Origin: Halictus rubicundus
Lineage: Eukaryota > Arthropoda > Insecta > Hymenoptera > Halictidae
Length of the DNA stretch: 64,000 nucleotides
Assembly: GCF_050948215.1 (NCBI RefSeq)
Contig: NW_027488639.1
Coordinates: 124,001-188,000 of the forward strand
Direction of reading: 5' to 3'
A program made the position numbers and the translations under genes. Positions 39,903 to 54,400 of this stretch are shown piece by piece. The notes beneath the pieces are model-generated. The model was not told where the DNA came from and searched no databases. It worked only from the letters and a program-made list of their open reading frames with translations. How positions within the stretch are numbered: the stretch's first letter is position 1; each line of letters opens with the position of its first letter.

Positions 39903-42900
39903 TAAGGTAGAGGATAGTATAGGATAGAGGATAGGATAGGATAGAGGATAGGATAGGATAAAGGATAGGATAGGATAGAGGATAGGATAGGATAGAGGAT
40001 AGGATAGAGGATAGGATAGGATAGAGGATAGGATAGGTAATTGGATAGGATAGAGTATAGGATAGGATAGAGGATAGAGTAGGATAGAGGATAGGATAGG
40101 ATAAAGGATAGGATTGGATAGAGGATCGGATAGGGGATAGGATAGGATAGAGGATAGGATAGGATAGAGGTTAGTATAGGATAGAGGATAGGATAGAATA
40201 GATGATAGGATATTGTAAAGGATAGGATAGAGGATAGGATATTATAGGATAGAGGATATAATAGGATTGAGGAAAGGATAGGATAGAGGATAGGATAGGG
40301 TAGAGGATAGGATAGGATAGAGGATAGGATAAGGTAGAGGATAGGATAGAGGATAGGATAGAGGATAGGATAGAGGATAGGATAGAGGATAGGATAGAGG
40401 ATAGGATAGGATAGATGATCGGATAGAGGATAGGATAGGATAGAGGAAAGGATAGGATAGAGGATAGGATACGTAATTGGATAGGATAGAGGATAGGATA
40501 AGGTAGAGGATAGTATAGGATAGAGGATAGGATAGGATAGAGGATAGGATAGGATAGAGGATAGGATAGAGGATAGGATAGGATAGAGGATAGGATAGGT
40601 AATTGGAAAGGATAGAGTATAGGATAAGGTAGAGGATAGGATAGGATAGAGGATAGGATAGGATAAAGGATAGGATAGGATAGAGGATAGGATAGGATAG
40701 AGGATAGGATATGATAGAGGATAGGATAGGATAGAGTATCGGATAGAGGATAGGATAGGATAGAGGGTAGAGTAGGATAGAGGATAGGATAGGATAAAGG
40801 ATAGGATTGGATAGAGGATCGGATAGAGGATAGGATAGGATGGAGGATAGGATAGGATAGAGGATAGTATAGGATAGAGGATAGGATAGAATAGATGATA
40901 GGATATTCTAAAGGATAGGATAGAGGATAGGATAGGATAGAGGATAGGATAGAGGATAGGATAGGATAGAGGATAGGATAGGTAATTGGAAAGGATAGAG
41001 TATAGGATAAGGTAGAGGATAGGATAGGATAGAGGATAGGATAGGATAGAGGATAGGATAGGGTAGAGGATAGGATAGGATAGAGGATAGGATAAGGTAG
41101 AGGATAGTATAGAATAGAGGATAGGATAGGATAGAGGATAGGATAGGATAGAGGATAGAATAGGATAGAGGATAGGATAGGATAGAGGATAGGATAGGAT
41201 AGAGTATCGGATAGAGGATAGGATAGGATAGAGGGTAGAGTAGGATAGAGGATAGGATAGGATAAAGGATAGGATTGGATAGAGGATCGGATAGAGGATA
41301 GGATAGGATGGAGGATAGGATAGGATAGAGGATAGTATAGGATAGAGGATAGGATAGAATAGATGATAGGATATTCTAAAGGATAGGATAGAGGATAGGA
41401 TAGGATAGAGGATAGGATAGAGGATAGGATAGGATAGAGGATAGGATAGGATAGAGGATAGGATAAGGTAGAGGATAGTATAGAATAGAGGATAGGATAG
41501 GATAGAGGATAGGATAGGATAGAGGATAGAATAGGATAGAGGATAGGATAGGATAGAGGATAGGATAGGATAGAGGATAGGATAGAGGATAGGATAGAGG
41601 ATAGGATAGGATAGAGGATAGGATAGGATAGAAGATCGGATAGAGGATAGGATAGGATAGAGGATCGGATAGAGGATAGGATAGGATAGAGGATAGGATA
41701 GAGGATAGGATAGAGGATAGGATAGAGGATAGGATAGGATAGAGGATCGGATAGAGGATAGGATAGGATAGAGGAAAGATAGGATAGAGGATAGGATACG
41801 TAATTGGATAGGATAGAGGATAGGATAAGGTAGAGGATAGTATAGGATAGAGGATAGGATAGGATAGAGGATAGGATAGGATAAAGGATAGGATAGGATA
41901 GAGGATAGGATAGGATAGAGGATAGGATATGATAGAGGATAGGATAGGATAGAGTATCGGATAGAGGATAGGATAGGATAGAGGATAGGATATGATAGAG
42001 GATAGGATAGGATAGAGTATCGGATAGAGGATAGGATAGGATAGAGGATAGGATAGGATAGAGGGTAGAGTAGGATAGAGGATAGGATAGGATAAAGGAT
42101 AGGATTGGATAGAGGATCGGATAGAGGATAGGATAGGATAGAGGATAGGATAGGATAGAGGATAGTATAGGATAGAGGATAGGATAGAATAGATGATAGG
42201 ATATTCTAAAGCATAGGATAGAGGATAGGATAGGATAGGATAGAGGATATAATAGGATTGAGGAAAGGATAGGATAGAGGATAGGATAGGGTAGAGGATA
42301 GGATAGGATAGAGGATAGGATAGACGATAGGATAGAGGATAGGATAGAGGATAGGATAGGATAGAGGATCGGATAGAGGATAGGATAGGATAGAGGAATG
42401 GATAGGATAGAGGATAGGATACGTAATTGGATAGGATAGAGGATAGGATAAGGTAGAGGATAGTATAGGATAGATGATATTATAGGATAGATGATATTAT
42501 AGGATAGATGATATTATAGGATAGAGTATACGATATTAAAGAGGATAGGATAGAGGATAGGATAGAGGATAGGATAGGATAGAGGATCGGATAGAGGATA
42601 GGATAGGATAGAGGAAAGGATAGGATAGAGGATAGGATAGGTAATTGGATAGGATAGAGTATAGGATAGGATAGAGGATAGAGTAGGATAGAGGATAGGA
42701 TAGGATAAAGGATAGGATAGGATAGAGGATAGGATAGGATAGAGGATAGGATATGATAGAGGATAGGATAGGATAGAGTATCGGATAGAGGATAGGATAG
42801 GATAGAGGATAGGATATGATAGAGGATAGGATAGGATAGAGTATCGGATAGAGGATAGGATAGGATAGAGGATAGGATAGGATAGAGGGTAGAGTAGGAT

Positions 42901-45400
42901 AGAGGATAGGATAGGATAAAGGATAGGATTGGATAGAGGATCGGATAGAGGATAGGATAGGATAGAGGATAGGATAGGATAGAGGATAGTATAGGATAGA
43001 GGATAGGATAGAATAGATGATAGGATATTCTAAAGCATAGGATAGAGGATAGGATAGGATAGGATAGAGGATATAATAGGATTGAGGAAAGGATAGGATA
43101 GAGGATAGGATAGGGTAGAGGATAGGATAGGATAGAGGATAGGATAGACGATAGGATAGAGGATAGGATAGAGGATAGGATAGGATAGAGGATCGGATAG
43201 AGGATAGGATAGGATAGAGGAATGGATAGGATAGAGGATAGGATACGTAATTGGATAGGATAGAGGATAGGATAAGGTAGAGGATAGTATAGGATAGATG
43301 ATATTATAGGATAGATGATATTATAGGATAGATGATATTATAGGATAGAGTATACGATATTAAAGAGGATAGGATAGAGGATAGGATAGAGGATAGGATA
43401 GGATAGAGGATCGGATAGAGGATAGGATAGGATAGAGGAAAGGATAGGATAGAGGATAGGATAGGTAATTGGATAGGATAGAGTGTAGGATAGGATAGAG
43501 GATAGAGTAGGATAGAGGATAGGATAGGATAAAGGATAGGATTGGATAGAGGATCGGATAGGGGATAGGATAGGATAGAGGATAGGATAGGATAGAGGTT
43601 AGTATAGGATAGAGGATAGGATAGGATAGAGGATAGGATAGAGGATAGGATAGAGGATAGGATAGGATAGAGGATAGGATAGGATAGAAGATCGGATAGA
43701 GGATAGGATAGGATAGAGCATCGGATAGAGGATAGGATAGGATAGAGGATAGGATAGAGGATAGGATAGAGGATAGGATAGAGGATAGGATAGGATAGAG
43801 GATCGGATAGAGGATAGGATAGGATAGAGGAAAGGATAGGATAGAGGATAGGATACGTAATTGGATAGGATAGAGGATAGGATAAGGTAGAGGATAGTAT
43901 AGGATAGAGGATAGGATAGGATAGAGGATAGGATAGGATAAAGGATAGGATAGGATAGAGGATAGGATAGGATAGAGGATAGGATAGAGGATAGGATAGG
44001 ATAGAGGATAGGATAGGTAATTGGATAGGATAGAGTATAGGATAAGGTAGAGGATAGGATAGGATAGAGGATAGGATAGGATAGAGGATAGGATATGATA
44101 GAGGATAGGATAGGATAGAGTATCGGATAGAGGATAGGATAGGATAGAGGATAGGATAGGATAGAGGATAGAGTAGGATAGAGGATAGGATAGGATAGAG
44201 GATATAATAGGATTGAGGAAAGGATAGGATAGAGGATAGAATAGGATAAAGGATAGGATAGGATAGAGGATAGGATAGGATAGAGGATAGGATAGGATAG
44301 GATAGAGGATAGGATAGGATAGAGGATAGGATAGGATAGAGGATAGGATAGGATAGAGGATAGGATAGGATAGAGGATAGGATAGAGGATAGGATAGGAT
44401 AGAGGATAGGATAGGTAATTGGAAAGGATAGAGTATAGGATAAGGTAGAGGATAGGATAGGATAGAGGATAGGATAGGATAGAGGATAGGATAGGGTAGA
44501 GGATAGGATAGGATAGAGGATAGGATAAGGTAGACGATAGTATAGGATAGAGGATAGGATAGGATAGAGGATAGGATAGGATAGAGGATAGAATAGGATA
44601 AAGGATAGGATAGGATAGAGGATAGGATAGGATAGAGGATAGGATAGGATAGGATAGAGGATAGGATAGGATAGAGGATAGGATAGGATAGAGGATAGGA
44701 TAGAGGATAGGATAGGATAGAGGATAGGATAGGTAATTGGAAAGGATAGAGTATAGGATAAGGTAGAGGATAGGATAGGATAGAGGATATAATAGGATAG
44801 AGGATAGGATAGAGGATAGGATAGGATAGAGGATAGGATAGGATAGAGGATAGTATAGGATGGAGGATAGGATAGAATAGAGGATAGGATAGGATAGAGG
44901 ATAGGATAGGATAGATGATATTATAGGATAGAGTATACGATATTAAAGAGGATAGGATAGGGTAGAGGATAGGATAGAGGATAGGATAGGATAGAGGATA
45001 GGATAGGATAGAGGATAGGATAGGATAGAGGATAGGATAGGATAGAGGATAGGATATGATAGAGGATAGGATGGGATAGAGGATCGGATAGAGGATAGGA
45101 TAGGATAGAGGAAAGGATAGGATAGAGGATAGGATACGTAATTGGATAGGATAGAGGATAGGATAAGGTAGAGGATAGTATAGGATAGAGGATAGGATAG
45201 GATAGAGGATAGAGTAGGATAGAGGATAGGATAGGATAAAGGATAGGATTGGATAGAGGATCGGATAGAGGATAGGATAGGATAGAGGATAGGATAGGAT
45301 AGAGGATAGTATAGGATAGAGGATAGGATAGAATAGAGGATAGGATTTTATAAAGGATAGGATAGAGGATAGTATAGGATAGGATAGAGGATAGGATAGG
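39903..45400 (+). repeat. Subfamily T, second block (right part of copy A)
   Basis: D-type variants end at GGTAGGACAGAGG near 39,890 and T-type begin with GATAAGGTAGAGG. TAATTGG occurs at about 40,038, 40,474, 40,600, 40,983, 41,801, 42,424, 42,642, 43,248, 43,466, 43,858, 44,018, 44,416, 44,734 and 45,139. GATCGG and GATATAATAGG recur as in the first T block. No gene is present. Confidence 0.85.
41875..43530 (+). repeat. 824-bp tandem duplication in subfamily T
   Basis: TAATTGG at 42,424 and 43,248, and at 42,642 and 43,466, both give 824 bp. A triple GATGATATTATAGG cluster begins near 42,471 and 43,295. The corresponding pair in copy B, about 54,549-56,175, has a period of 795 bp (TAATTGG 55,098 and 55,893). 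It lacks 29 bp that include one GTATCGG unit. Confidence 0.85.
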
Positions 45401-48400
45401 TGATTGGATAGGCTAGAGGATAGGATAGGATAGATGATAGGATACAGGATAGGGTAGGACAGAGGATAGGATAGGGTAGAGGATAGCATAGGAGAGATGA
45501 TATGATGGGATAGAGGATAGTATAGGATAGAGGTTAAGATATTATACAGGATAGGATAGGGTAGAGTATAGGATAGGATAGAGGATAGGATAGGATAGAG
45601 AATAGGATAGGATTGAGGATAGGATAGGAAAGAGGACAGGATAGGATACAGGATACGATATTATAGAGGATAGGATAGGATAGGGAAGAGGATAGGATAG
45701 ATGATATTATAGGATAGAGGATAGGATAGGATGGAGGATAGGATAGAGGATAGGATAGGATAGAGGATAGTATAGGATAGAGGATAGGATAGGATAGAGG
45801 ATAGGATAGGATAGAGGATACGATCTTCTAGAGGATAGGATAGGATAGAGGAAAGGATAGGATAGGGGAAAGGATAGGATAGAGGATAGGATAGGGGATT
45901 GGATAGGATAGAGGATAGGAGGCGAAATAGGATAGGATTGGATACAGAATAGGATTGATAATAGGAAAGAGGATTGGATAGGATAGAGGATAGGATAGGA
46001 TAGCGGATAGGATAGGATAGAGGATATGATAGGATAGGGAATAGGATAGGATAAATGATATTATAGGAAAGAGGATAGGATATGATAGAGGATACGATAT
46101 TATAGAGGATACGATAGGATAGAGGATCGGAAAGGATAGAGGATTGGATAGGATAGAAGATACGATAGGATAGATGATAGGATAGGATTGAGGATAGGAT
46201 AGGAAAGAGTACAGGATAGGATACAGGATACGATATTATAGAGGATAGGATAGGATAGGGAAGAGGATAGGATAGATGATATTATAGGATAGAGGATAGG
46301 ATAGGATGGAGGATAGGATAGAGGATAGGATAGAGGATAGGACAGGATAGAGGATAGGATAGGATAGAGGATAGGATAGGATAGAGAATAGGATAGGATT
46401 GAGGATAGGATAGGAAAGAGGACAGGATAGGATACAGGATACGATATTATAGAGGATAGGATAGGATAGGGAAGAGGATAGGATAGATGATATTATAGGA
46501 TAGAGGATAGGATAGGATGGAGGATAGGATAGAGGATAGGATAGGATAGAGGATAGTATAGGATAGAGGATAGGATAGGATAGAGGATAGGATAGGATAG
46601 TGGATAGGATAGGATAGAGGATAGGATAGGATAGAGGATAGGATAGGATAGACGATAGGATAGGATAGAAGATAGGGTAGCATAGAGGATAGGATAGGAT
46701 TGACGATAGGATAGGATAGAGGACAGGACGGGATAGAGGATAGGATAGAGAATTGGATGTGATAGAGGATAGGATAGGATAGAGGATAGGATAGGATAGA
46801 GGATAGGATAGGATAGAGGATAGGATAGGATAGAGGATAGGATAGGATAGAGGATAGGATACGATAGAGGATACGATAGGATAGGATAGAGAATAGGATA
46901 GGATAGATGATATTGTAGGATAGAGGAAGGATAGGACAGAGGATACGATATTATACAGGATAGGATAGCATAGCGGAAACGGTAGGATAGAGGATAGGAT
47001 AGGATAGAGGATAGGAGAGGGTAGAGGATAGGATAGCATAGAGGATAGGATAGAGGATAGGATAGAGGATTGGATAGGATACAGGATAGGAGACGATAGA
47101 GGATAGGATAGGATAGAGGATAGGATTGGGGATTGGATACGATAGAGGATAGGATAGGATAGATGATATTATAGGAAAGAGGATAGGATAGGATAGCGGA
47201 AAGGATAGGATAGAGTATAGGATAGGATAGAGGATAGGATAGGATAGAGGATAGGATAGGATAGAGTATAGGATATACGATTGGATAGGATAGAGGATAG
47301 GATACGATAGAGGATACGATAGGATAGGATAAAGAATAGGATAGGATAGATGATATTGTAGGATAGAGTAAGGATAGGACAGAGGATACGATATTATAGA
47401 GGATAGGATAGCATAGCGGAAAGGTTAGGATAGAGGATAGGATCGGGGATTGGATAGGATAGAGGACAGGAGACGATAAAGGATAGGATAGGATAGAGGA
47501 TAGAAAAGGATAGAGGATAGGATAGGATAGAGGATAGAAAAGGATAGAGGATAGGATAGGATAGAGGATAGAAAAGGATAGAGGATAGGATAGGATAGAG
47601 GATAGGATACGATAGAGTATAGGATAGGATAGAGAATAGGATATCGGATTGGATAGGATAGAGGATAGGATACGATAGAGGATAGGATAGGACAGAATGG
47701 AGAATAGGATAGGATAGATGATATTGTAATATATAGGACAGGATAGGACAGAGGAAACGATATTATAGAGGATAGGATAGGATAGAGGATAGGATCGGAT
47801 AAGGATAGGATAGGGGATTGGATAGGATAGAGGATAGGATTCGATAGAGGACAGGATAGGATAGGATGGCGGAAAGGATAGGATAGAGTATAGAATAGGA
47901 TAGAGGATAAGATAGGATAGAGAATAGGATACGTTAGAGGATAGGATAGGATAGAGGATAGGATAGAGGATTTTATAGGATAGAGGATACGATAGGATAG
48001 AGGATAGGATAGAGAATAGGATAGGATAGAGGATACGATAGGGGATTGGATCGGATACAGGATAGGAGACTGTAGAGGATAGGATAGGATAGGTTAGAGA
48101 ATAGGATAGGATAGATTATATTATAGGATAGAGAACAGGATAGGATAGAGTATAGGATAGGATAGAGGATAGGATAGCGGATTGGATAGGATAGAGGAGA
48201 GGATACGATAGAGGATAGAATGGAATGGAAGATAGGATAGATAATAGGATAGGATAGAGGATATGATAAGATAGAGGATACGATAGGATAGAGGATAGGA
48301 TAGGATAGAGGATAGGATAGGATAGAGGATAGGATAGGATAGAGGATAGGATAGGATTGAGGACAGGATAGGATAGAGGATAGGATAGGAGATTGGATAG

Positions 48401-51400
48401 GATACAGGCTAGGAGACGATTGAGAATAGGATAGGATAGATGGTATTATAGGGAAGTGGATACGATAGGATAGAGAATAGGATAGGAAAGACGATACGAT
48501 AGGATAGAGGATATTATAGGATAGAGGATAGGATAGGATTGAGGATATGATTGGAGAGAGGATAGGATAGGATAAAGGATAGGATAGGATAGAGAATAGG
48601 ATAGGAAAGACGATAGGATAGGATAGAGAATGGGATAGGATAGAGGATAGGATAGGATAGAGGATAGAATAGGATCGAGTATTGGATAGGATAGAGAATA
48701 GGATAGGGGATTGGATAGGATAGAGGATAGGATAGGATAGAGGATAGGATAGGGGATTGGATAGGATAGAGAATAGGATAGGATAGAGGATAGGATAGGA
48801 GATTGGATAGGATACAGGCTAGGAGACGATAGAGAAGAGGATAGGATAGATGGTATTATAGGGAAGTGGATACGATAGGATAGAGAATAGGATAGGAAAG
48901 ACGATACGATAGGATAGAGGATAGGATAGGATAGAGGATAGGATAGGATTGAGGATATGATTGGAGAGAGGATAGGATAGGATAGAGGATACGATATTAT
49001 AGAGGATAGGATAGGATAGCGGATAGGATACGATGGAGTATAGGATCGAATTGAGGATAGGATAGGGTTGAGGATAGGATAGTATAGAGGATAGGATTGG
49101 ATAGAGGATAGGATAGGGGATTGGATAGGATAGAGAATAGGATAGGATAGAGGATAGGATAGGATAGAGGATAGGATAGGATAGAGGATACGATATTATA
49201 GAGGATAGGATAGGATAGCGAATAGGATAGGATGGAGTATAGGATCGAATTGAGGATAGGATAGGGTTGAGGATAGGATAGGATAGAGGATAGGATAGGA
49301 TAGAGGATAGGATAGGATAGGGAATAGGATAGGATAGATGGTATTATAGGAAAGAGGATAGGATCTGATAGAGGATACGATATTATAGAGGATAGGATAG
49401 GATAGCGGATAGGATAGGATAGAGAATAGGATAGGATTGAGGATAGGATAGGAAAGAGGACAGGATAGGATACAGGATACGATATTATAGAGGATAGGAT
49501 AGGATAGGGAAGAGGATAGGATAGATGATATTATAGGATAGAGGATAGGATAGGATGGAGGATAGGATAGAGGATAGGATAGGATAGAGGATAGTATAGG
49601 ATAGAGGATAGGATAGGATAGAGGATAGGATAGGATAGAGGATACGATCTTCTAGAGGATAGGATAGGATAGAGGAAAGGATAGGATAGGGGAAAGGATA
49701 GGATATAGGATAGGATAGGGGATTGGATAGGATAGAGGATAGGAGGCGAAATAGGATAGGATTGGATACAGAATAGGATTGATAATAGGAAAGAGGATTG
49801 GATAGGATAGAGGATAGGATAGGATAGCGGATAGGATAGGATAGAGGATATGATAGGATAGGGAATAGGATAGGATAAATGATATTATAGGAAAGAGGAT
49901 AGGATATGATAGAGGATACGATATTATAGAGGATACGATAGGATAGAGGATCGGAAAGGATAGAGGATTGGATAGGATAGAAGATACGATAGGATAGATG
50001 ATAGGATAGGATTGAGGATAGGATAGGAAAGAGTACAGGATAGGATACAGGATACGATATTATAGAGGATAGGATAGGATAGGGAAGAGGATAGGATAGA
50101 TGATATTATAGGATAGAGGATAGGATAGGATGGAGGATAGGATAGAGGATAGGATAGAGTATAGGACAGGATAGAGGATAGGATAGGATAGAGGATAGGA
50201 TAGGATAGAGAATAGGATAGGATTGAGGATAGGATAGGAAAGAGGACAGGATAGGATACAGGATACGATATTATAGAGGATAGGATAGGATAGGGAAGAG
50301 GATAGGATAGATGATATTATAGGATAGAGGATAGGATAGGATGGAGGATAGGATAGAGGATAGGATAGGATAGAGGATAGTATAGGATAGAGGATAGGAT
50401 AGGATAGAGGATAGGATAGGATAGTGGATAGGATAGGATAGAGGATAGGATAGGATAGAGGATAGGATAGGATAGACGATAGGATAGGATAGAAGATAGG
50501 ATAGCATAGAGGATAGGATAGGATTGACGATAGGATAGGATAGAGGACAGGACGGGATAGAGGATAGGATAGAGAATTGGATGTGATAGAGGATAGGATA
50601 GGATAGAGGATAGGATAGGATAGAGGATAGGATAGGATAGAGGATAGGATAGGCTAGAGGATAGGATAGGATAGAGGATAGGATAGCATAGATTATAGGG
50701 TCGGATAAAGGATAGGATAGGGGATTGGATAGGATAGACGATAGGATAGGATAGAGGATTGGATAGGATAGAGGATAGGATAGGATAGCGGAAAGGATAG
50801 GATAGAGTATAGAATAGGGTAGACGATATGATAGGATAGATGATAGGATATGATAGAGTATAGGATATACGATTGCATAGGATAGAGGATAGGATACGAT
50901 AGAGAATACGATAGGATAGGATAGAGAATACGATAGGATAGAGGATAGGATAGGATAGAGGATAGCACAGAGAATAGGATAGGATAGCGGATAGGATAGG
51001 TTGGAGTATAGGATAGAATTGAGGATAGGATAGGGTTGAGGATAGGATAGGATATAGGATAGGATAGGATAGAGGATTGGATAGGATAGAGGATAGGATA
51101 GGTTAGAGGATAGGATAGGATAGAGGTTTGGATAGAATAGAGGATAGGATAGGATAGAGGATAGGATAGGATAGAGGATAGGATAGGATAGAGGATAGGA
51201 TCGGATAGAGGATAGGATAGGATAGAGGATAGGATAGGATAGAGGATAGGATAGGATAGAGGATAGGATATGATAGAGGATAGGATAGGATAGAGGATAG
51301 GATAGGATAGAGGATAGGATAGGTTAGATTATAGGGTCGGATAGAGGATAGGATAGGGGATTGGATAGGATAGACGATAGGATAGGATAGAGGATTGGAT

Positions 51401-54400
51401 AGGATAGAGGATAGGATAGGATAGCGTAAAGGATAGGATAGAGTATCGAATGGGGTAGATGATATGATAGGATAGATGATAGGATATGATAGAGTATAGG
51501 ATAGGGGATTGGATAGGATAGAGGATAGGATTAGATAGAGGACACGATAGGATAGGATGGCGGAAAGGATAGGATAGAGTATAGAATAGGATAGAGGATA
51601 AGATAGGATAGAGGATAGGATAAGTTAGAGGATAGGATAGGATAGAGGATAGGATAGAGGATAGGATAGAGGATTGGATAGGATATAGGGTAGGATAGGG
51701 TAGAGGATAGCATGGGATAGATGATATTATGGGATAGAGGATAGTATAGGATAGAGGAAACGATATTATAGAGGATAGGATAGAGGATAGGATAGCATAG
51801 AGGATAGGATAAAGGATTGGATAGGATAGGATAGAGGATAGGATAGGATAGAGGATAGGATCGGATAGAGGACAGGATAGGATAGAGTATAGGATATTGC
51901 AGAGTATGGGATAGGATAGAGGATACGATAGGATAGAGGATAGGATAGCATAGAGGATAGGATAAAGGATTGGATAGGATAGAGGACAGGATACGATAGA
52001 GGATAGGATAGGATAGAGGATAGGATTGGATAGAGAATAGGATAGGAAAGAGGATAGGATAGGATAGAGAATAGCATAGGATAGAGGATAGGATAGGATA
52101 GAGGAGATGATAGGATAGAGGATAGGATAGGATAGAGGAAAGGATAGGATAGAGGGTATTATAGGATAGTGAATAGGATAGGATAGAGGATATGATAGGA
52201 TAGAGTATTTGATAGGGCAGAGGATGGGATAGGATAGAGAATAGCATAGGTTAGATGATATTATAAGATAGTGGATAGGATAGGATAGAGGATAGGATCG
52301 AATTGAGGATAGGATAGGTTTGAGGATAGGATAGTATAGAGGATAGGATTGGATAGAGGATAGGATAGGGGATTGGATAGGATAGACGAGAGGATAGGAT
52401 AGGATACCGTAAAGGATAGGATAGAGTATAGAATAGGATAGAGGATATGATAGGATAGATGATAGGATATGTTAGAGTATAGGATAGGTGATTGGATAGG
52501 CTAGAGGATAGGATAGGATAGATGATAGGATACAGGATAGGGTAGGACAGAGGATAGGATAAGGTAGAGGATAGTATAGGATAGAGGATAGGATAGGATA
52601 GAGGATAGGATAGGATAAAGGATAGGATAGGATAGAGGATAGGATAGGATAGAGGATAGGATAGAGGATAGGATAGGATAGAGGATAGGATAGGATAGAG
52701 GATAGGATAGGTAATTGGATAGGATAGAGTATAGGATAGGATAGAGGATAGAGTAGGATAGAGGATAGGATAGGATAAAGGATAGGATTGGATAGAGGAT
52801 CGGATAGGGGATAGGATAGGATAGAGGATAGGATAGGATAGAGGTTAGTATAGGATAGAGGATAGGATAGAATAGATGATAGGATATTGTAAAGGATAGG
52901 ATAGAGGATAGGATATTATAGGATAGAGGATATAATAGGATTGAGGAAAGGATAGGATAGAGGATAGGATAGGGTAGAGGATAGGATAGGATAGAGGATA
53001 GGATAAGGTAGAGGATAGGATAGAGGATAGGATAGAGGATAGGATAGAGGATAGGATAGAGGATAGGATAGAGGATAGGATAGGATAGATGATCGGATAG
53101 AGGATAGGATAGGATAGAGGAAAGGATAGGATAGAGGATAGGATACGTAATTGGATAGGATAGAGGATAGGATAAGGTAGAGGATAGTATAGGATAGAGG
53201 ATAGGATAGGATAGAGGATAGGATAGGATAGAGGATAGGATAGAGGATAGGATAGGATAGAGGATAGGATAGGTAATTGGAAAGGATAGAGTATAGGATA
53301 AGGTAGAGGATAGGATAGGATAGAGGATAGGATAGGATAAAGGATAGGATAGGATAGAGGATAGGATAGGATAGAGGATAGGATATGATAGAGGATAGGA
53401 TAGGATAGAGTATCGGATAGAGGATAGGATAGGATAGAGGGTAGAGTAGGATAGAGGATAGGATAGGATAAAGGATAGGATTGGATAGAGGATCGGATAG
53501 AGGATAGGATAGGATGGAGGATAGGATAGGATAGAGGATAGTATAGGATAGAGGATAGGATAGAATAGATGATAGGATATTCTAAAGGATAGGATAGAGG
53601 ATAGGATAGGATAGAGGATAGGATAGAGGATAGGATAGGATAGAGGATAGGATAGGTAATTGGAAAGGATAGAGTATAGGATAAGGTAGAGGATAGGATA
53701 GGATAGAGGATAGGATAGGATAGAGGATAGGATAGGGTAGAGGATAGGATAGGATAGAGGATAGGATAAGGTAGAGGATAGTATAGAATAGAGGATAGGA
53801 TAGGATAGAGGATAGGATAGGATAGAGGATAGAATAGGATAGAGGATAGGATAGGATAGAGGATAGGATAGGATAGAGTATCGGATAGAGGATAGGATAG
53901 GATAGAGGGTAGAGTAGGATAGAGGATAGGATAGGATAAAGGATAGGATTGGATAGAGGATCGGATAGAGGATAGGATAGGATGGAGGATAGGATAGGAT
54001 AGAGGATAGTATAGGATAGAGGATAGGATAGAATAGATGATAGGATATTCTAAAGGATAGGATAGAGGATAGGATAGGATAGAGGATAGGATAGAGGATA
54101 GGATAGGATAGAGGATAGGATAGGATAGAGGATAGGATAAGGTAGAGGATAGTATAGAATAGAGGATAGGATAGGATAGAGGATAGGATAGGATAGAGGA
54201 TAGAATAGGATAGAGGATAGGATAGGATAGAGGATAGGATAGGATAGAGGATAGGATAGAGGATAGGATAGAGGATAGGATAGGATAGAGGATAGGATAG
54301 GATAGAAGATCGGATAGAGGATAGGATAGGATAGAGGATCGGATAGAGGATAGGATAGGATAGAGGATAGGATAGAGGATAGGATAGAGGATAGGATAGA

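Larger units (their letters stand above)
31947..45400 (+). repeat. Large tandem duplication, copy A (~13.45 kb)
   Basis: Sequence starting at GGTGATTGGATAGGCTAG (31,945) recurs from 45,399. Offsets against copy B run 13,454 at the start (GATCTTCTAGA 32,368 and 45,822), 13,499 after a 45-bp difference (36,147 and 49,646), 12,657 after an 842-bp unit present twice here, 12,674 after one extra 17-mer in B (TAATTGG 40,038 and 52,712), and 12,645 after a 29-bp difference (TAATTGG 45,139 and 57,784). Variant order is the same throughout, with rare base differences such as GGAGGCAAAATAGG near 36,245 against GGAGGCGAAATAGG near 49,744. Copy A is D-type to about 39,903, then T-type. Confidence 0.88.

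Noticed and set aside
42471..42540. TATAAT-like hexamers (from GATATTATAG variants read on the - strand) as promoters
   Set aside because: They recur at many satellite variants with no gene or -35-like partner downstream, and the context is eukaryotic repeat DNA.
43360..45489. 709-codon minus-strand frame crossing the 45,400 duplication junction
   Set aside because: The same repeat artefact. It spans two satellite subfamilies and a duplication breakpoint, which a conserved gene would not do.
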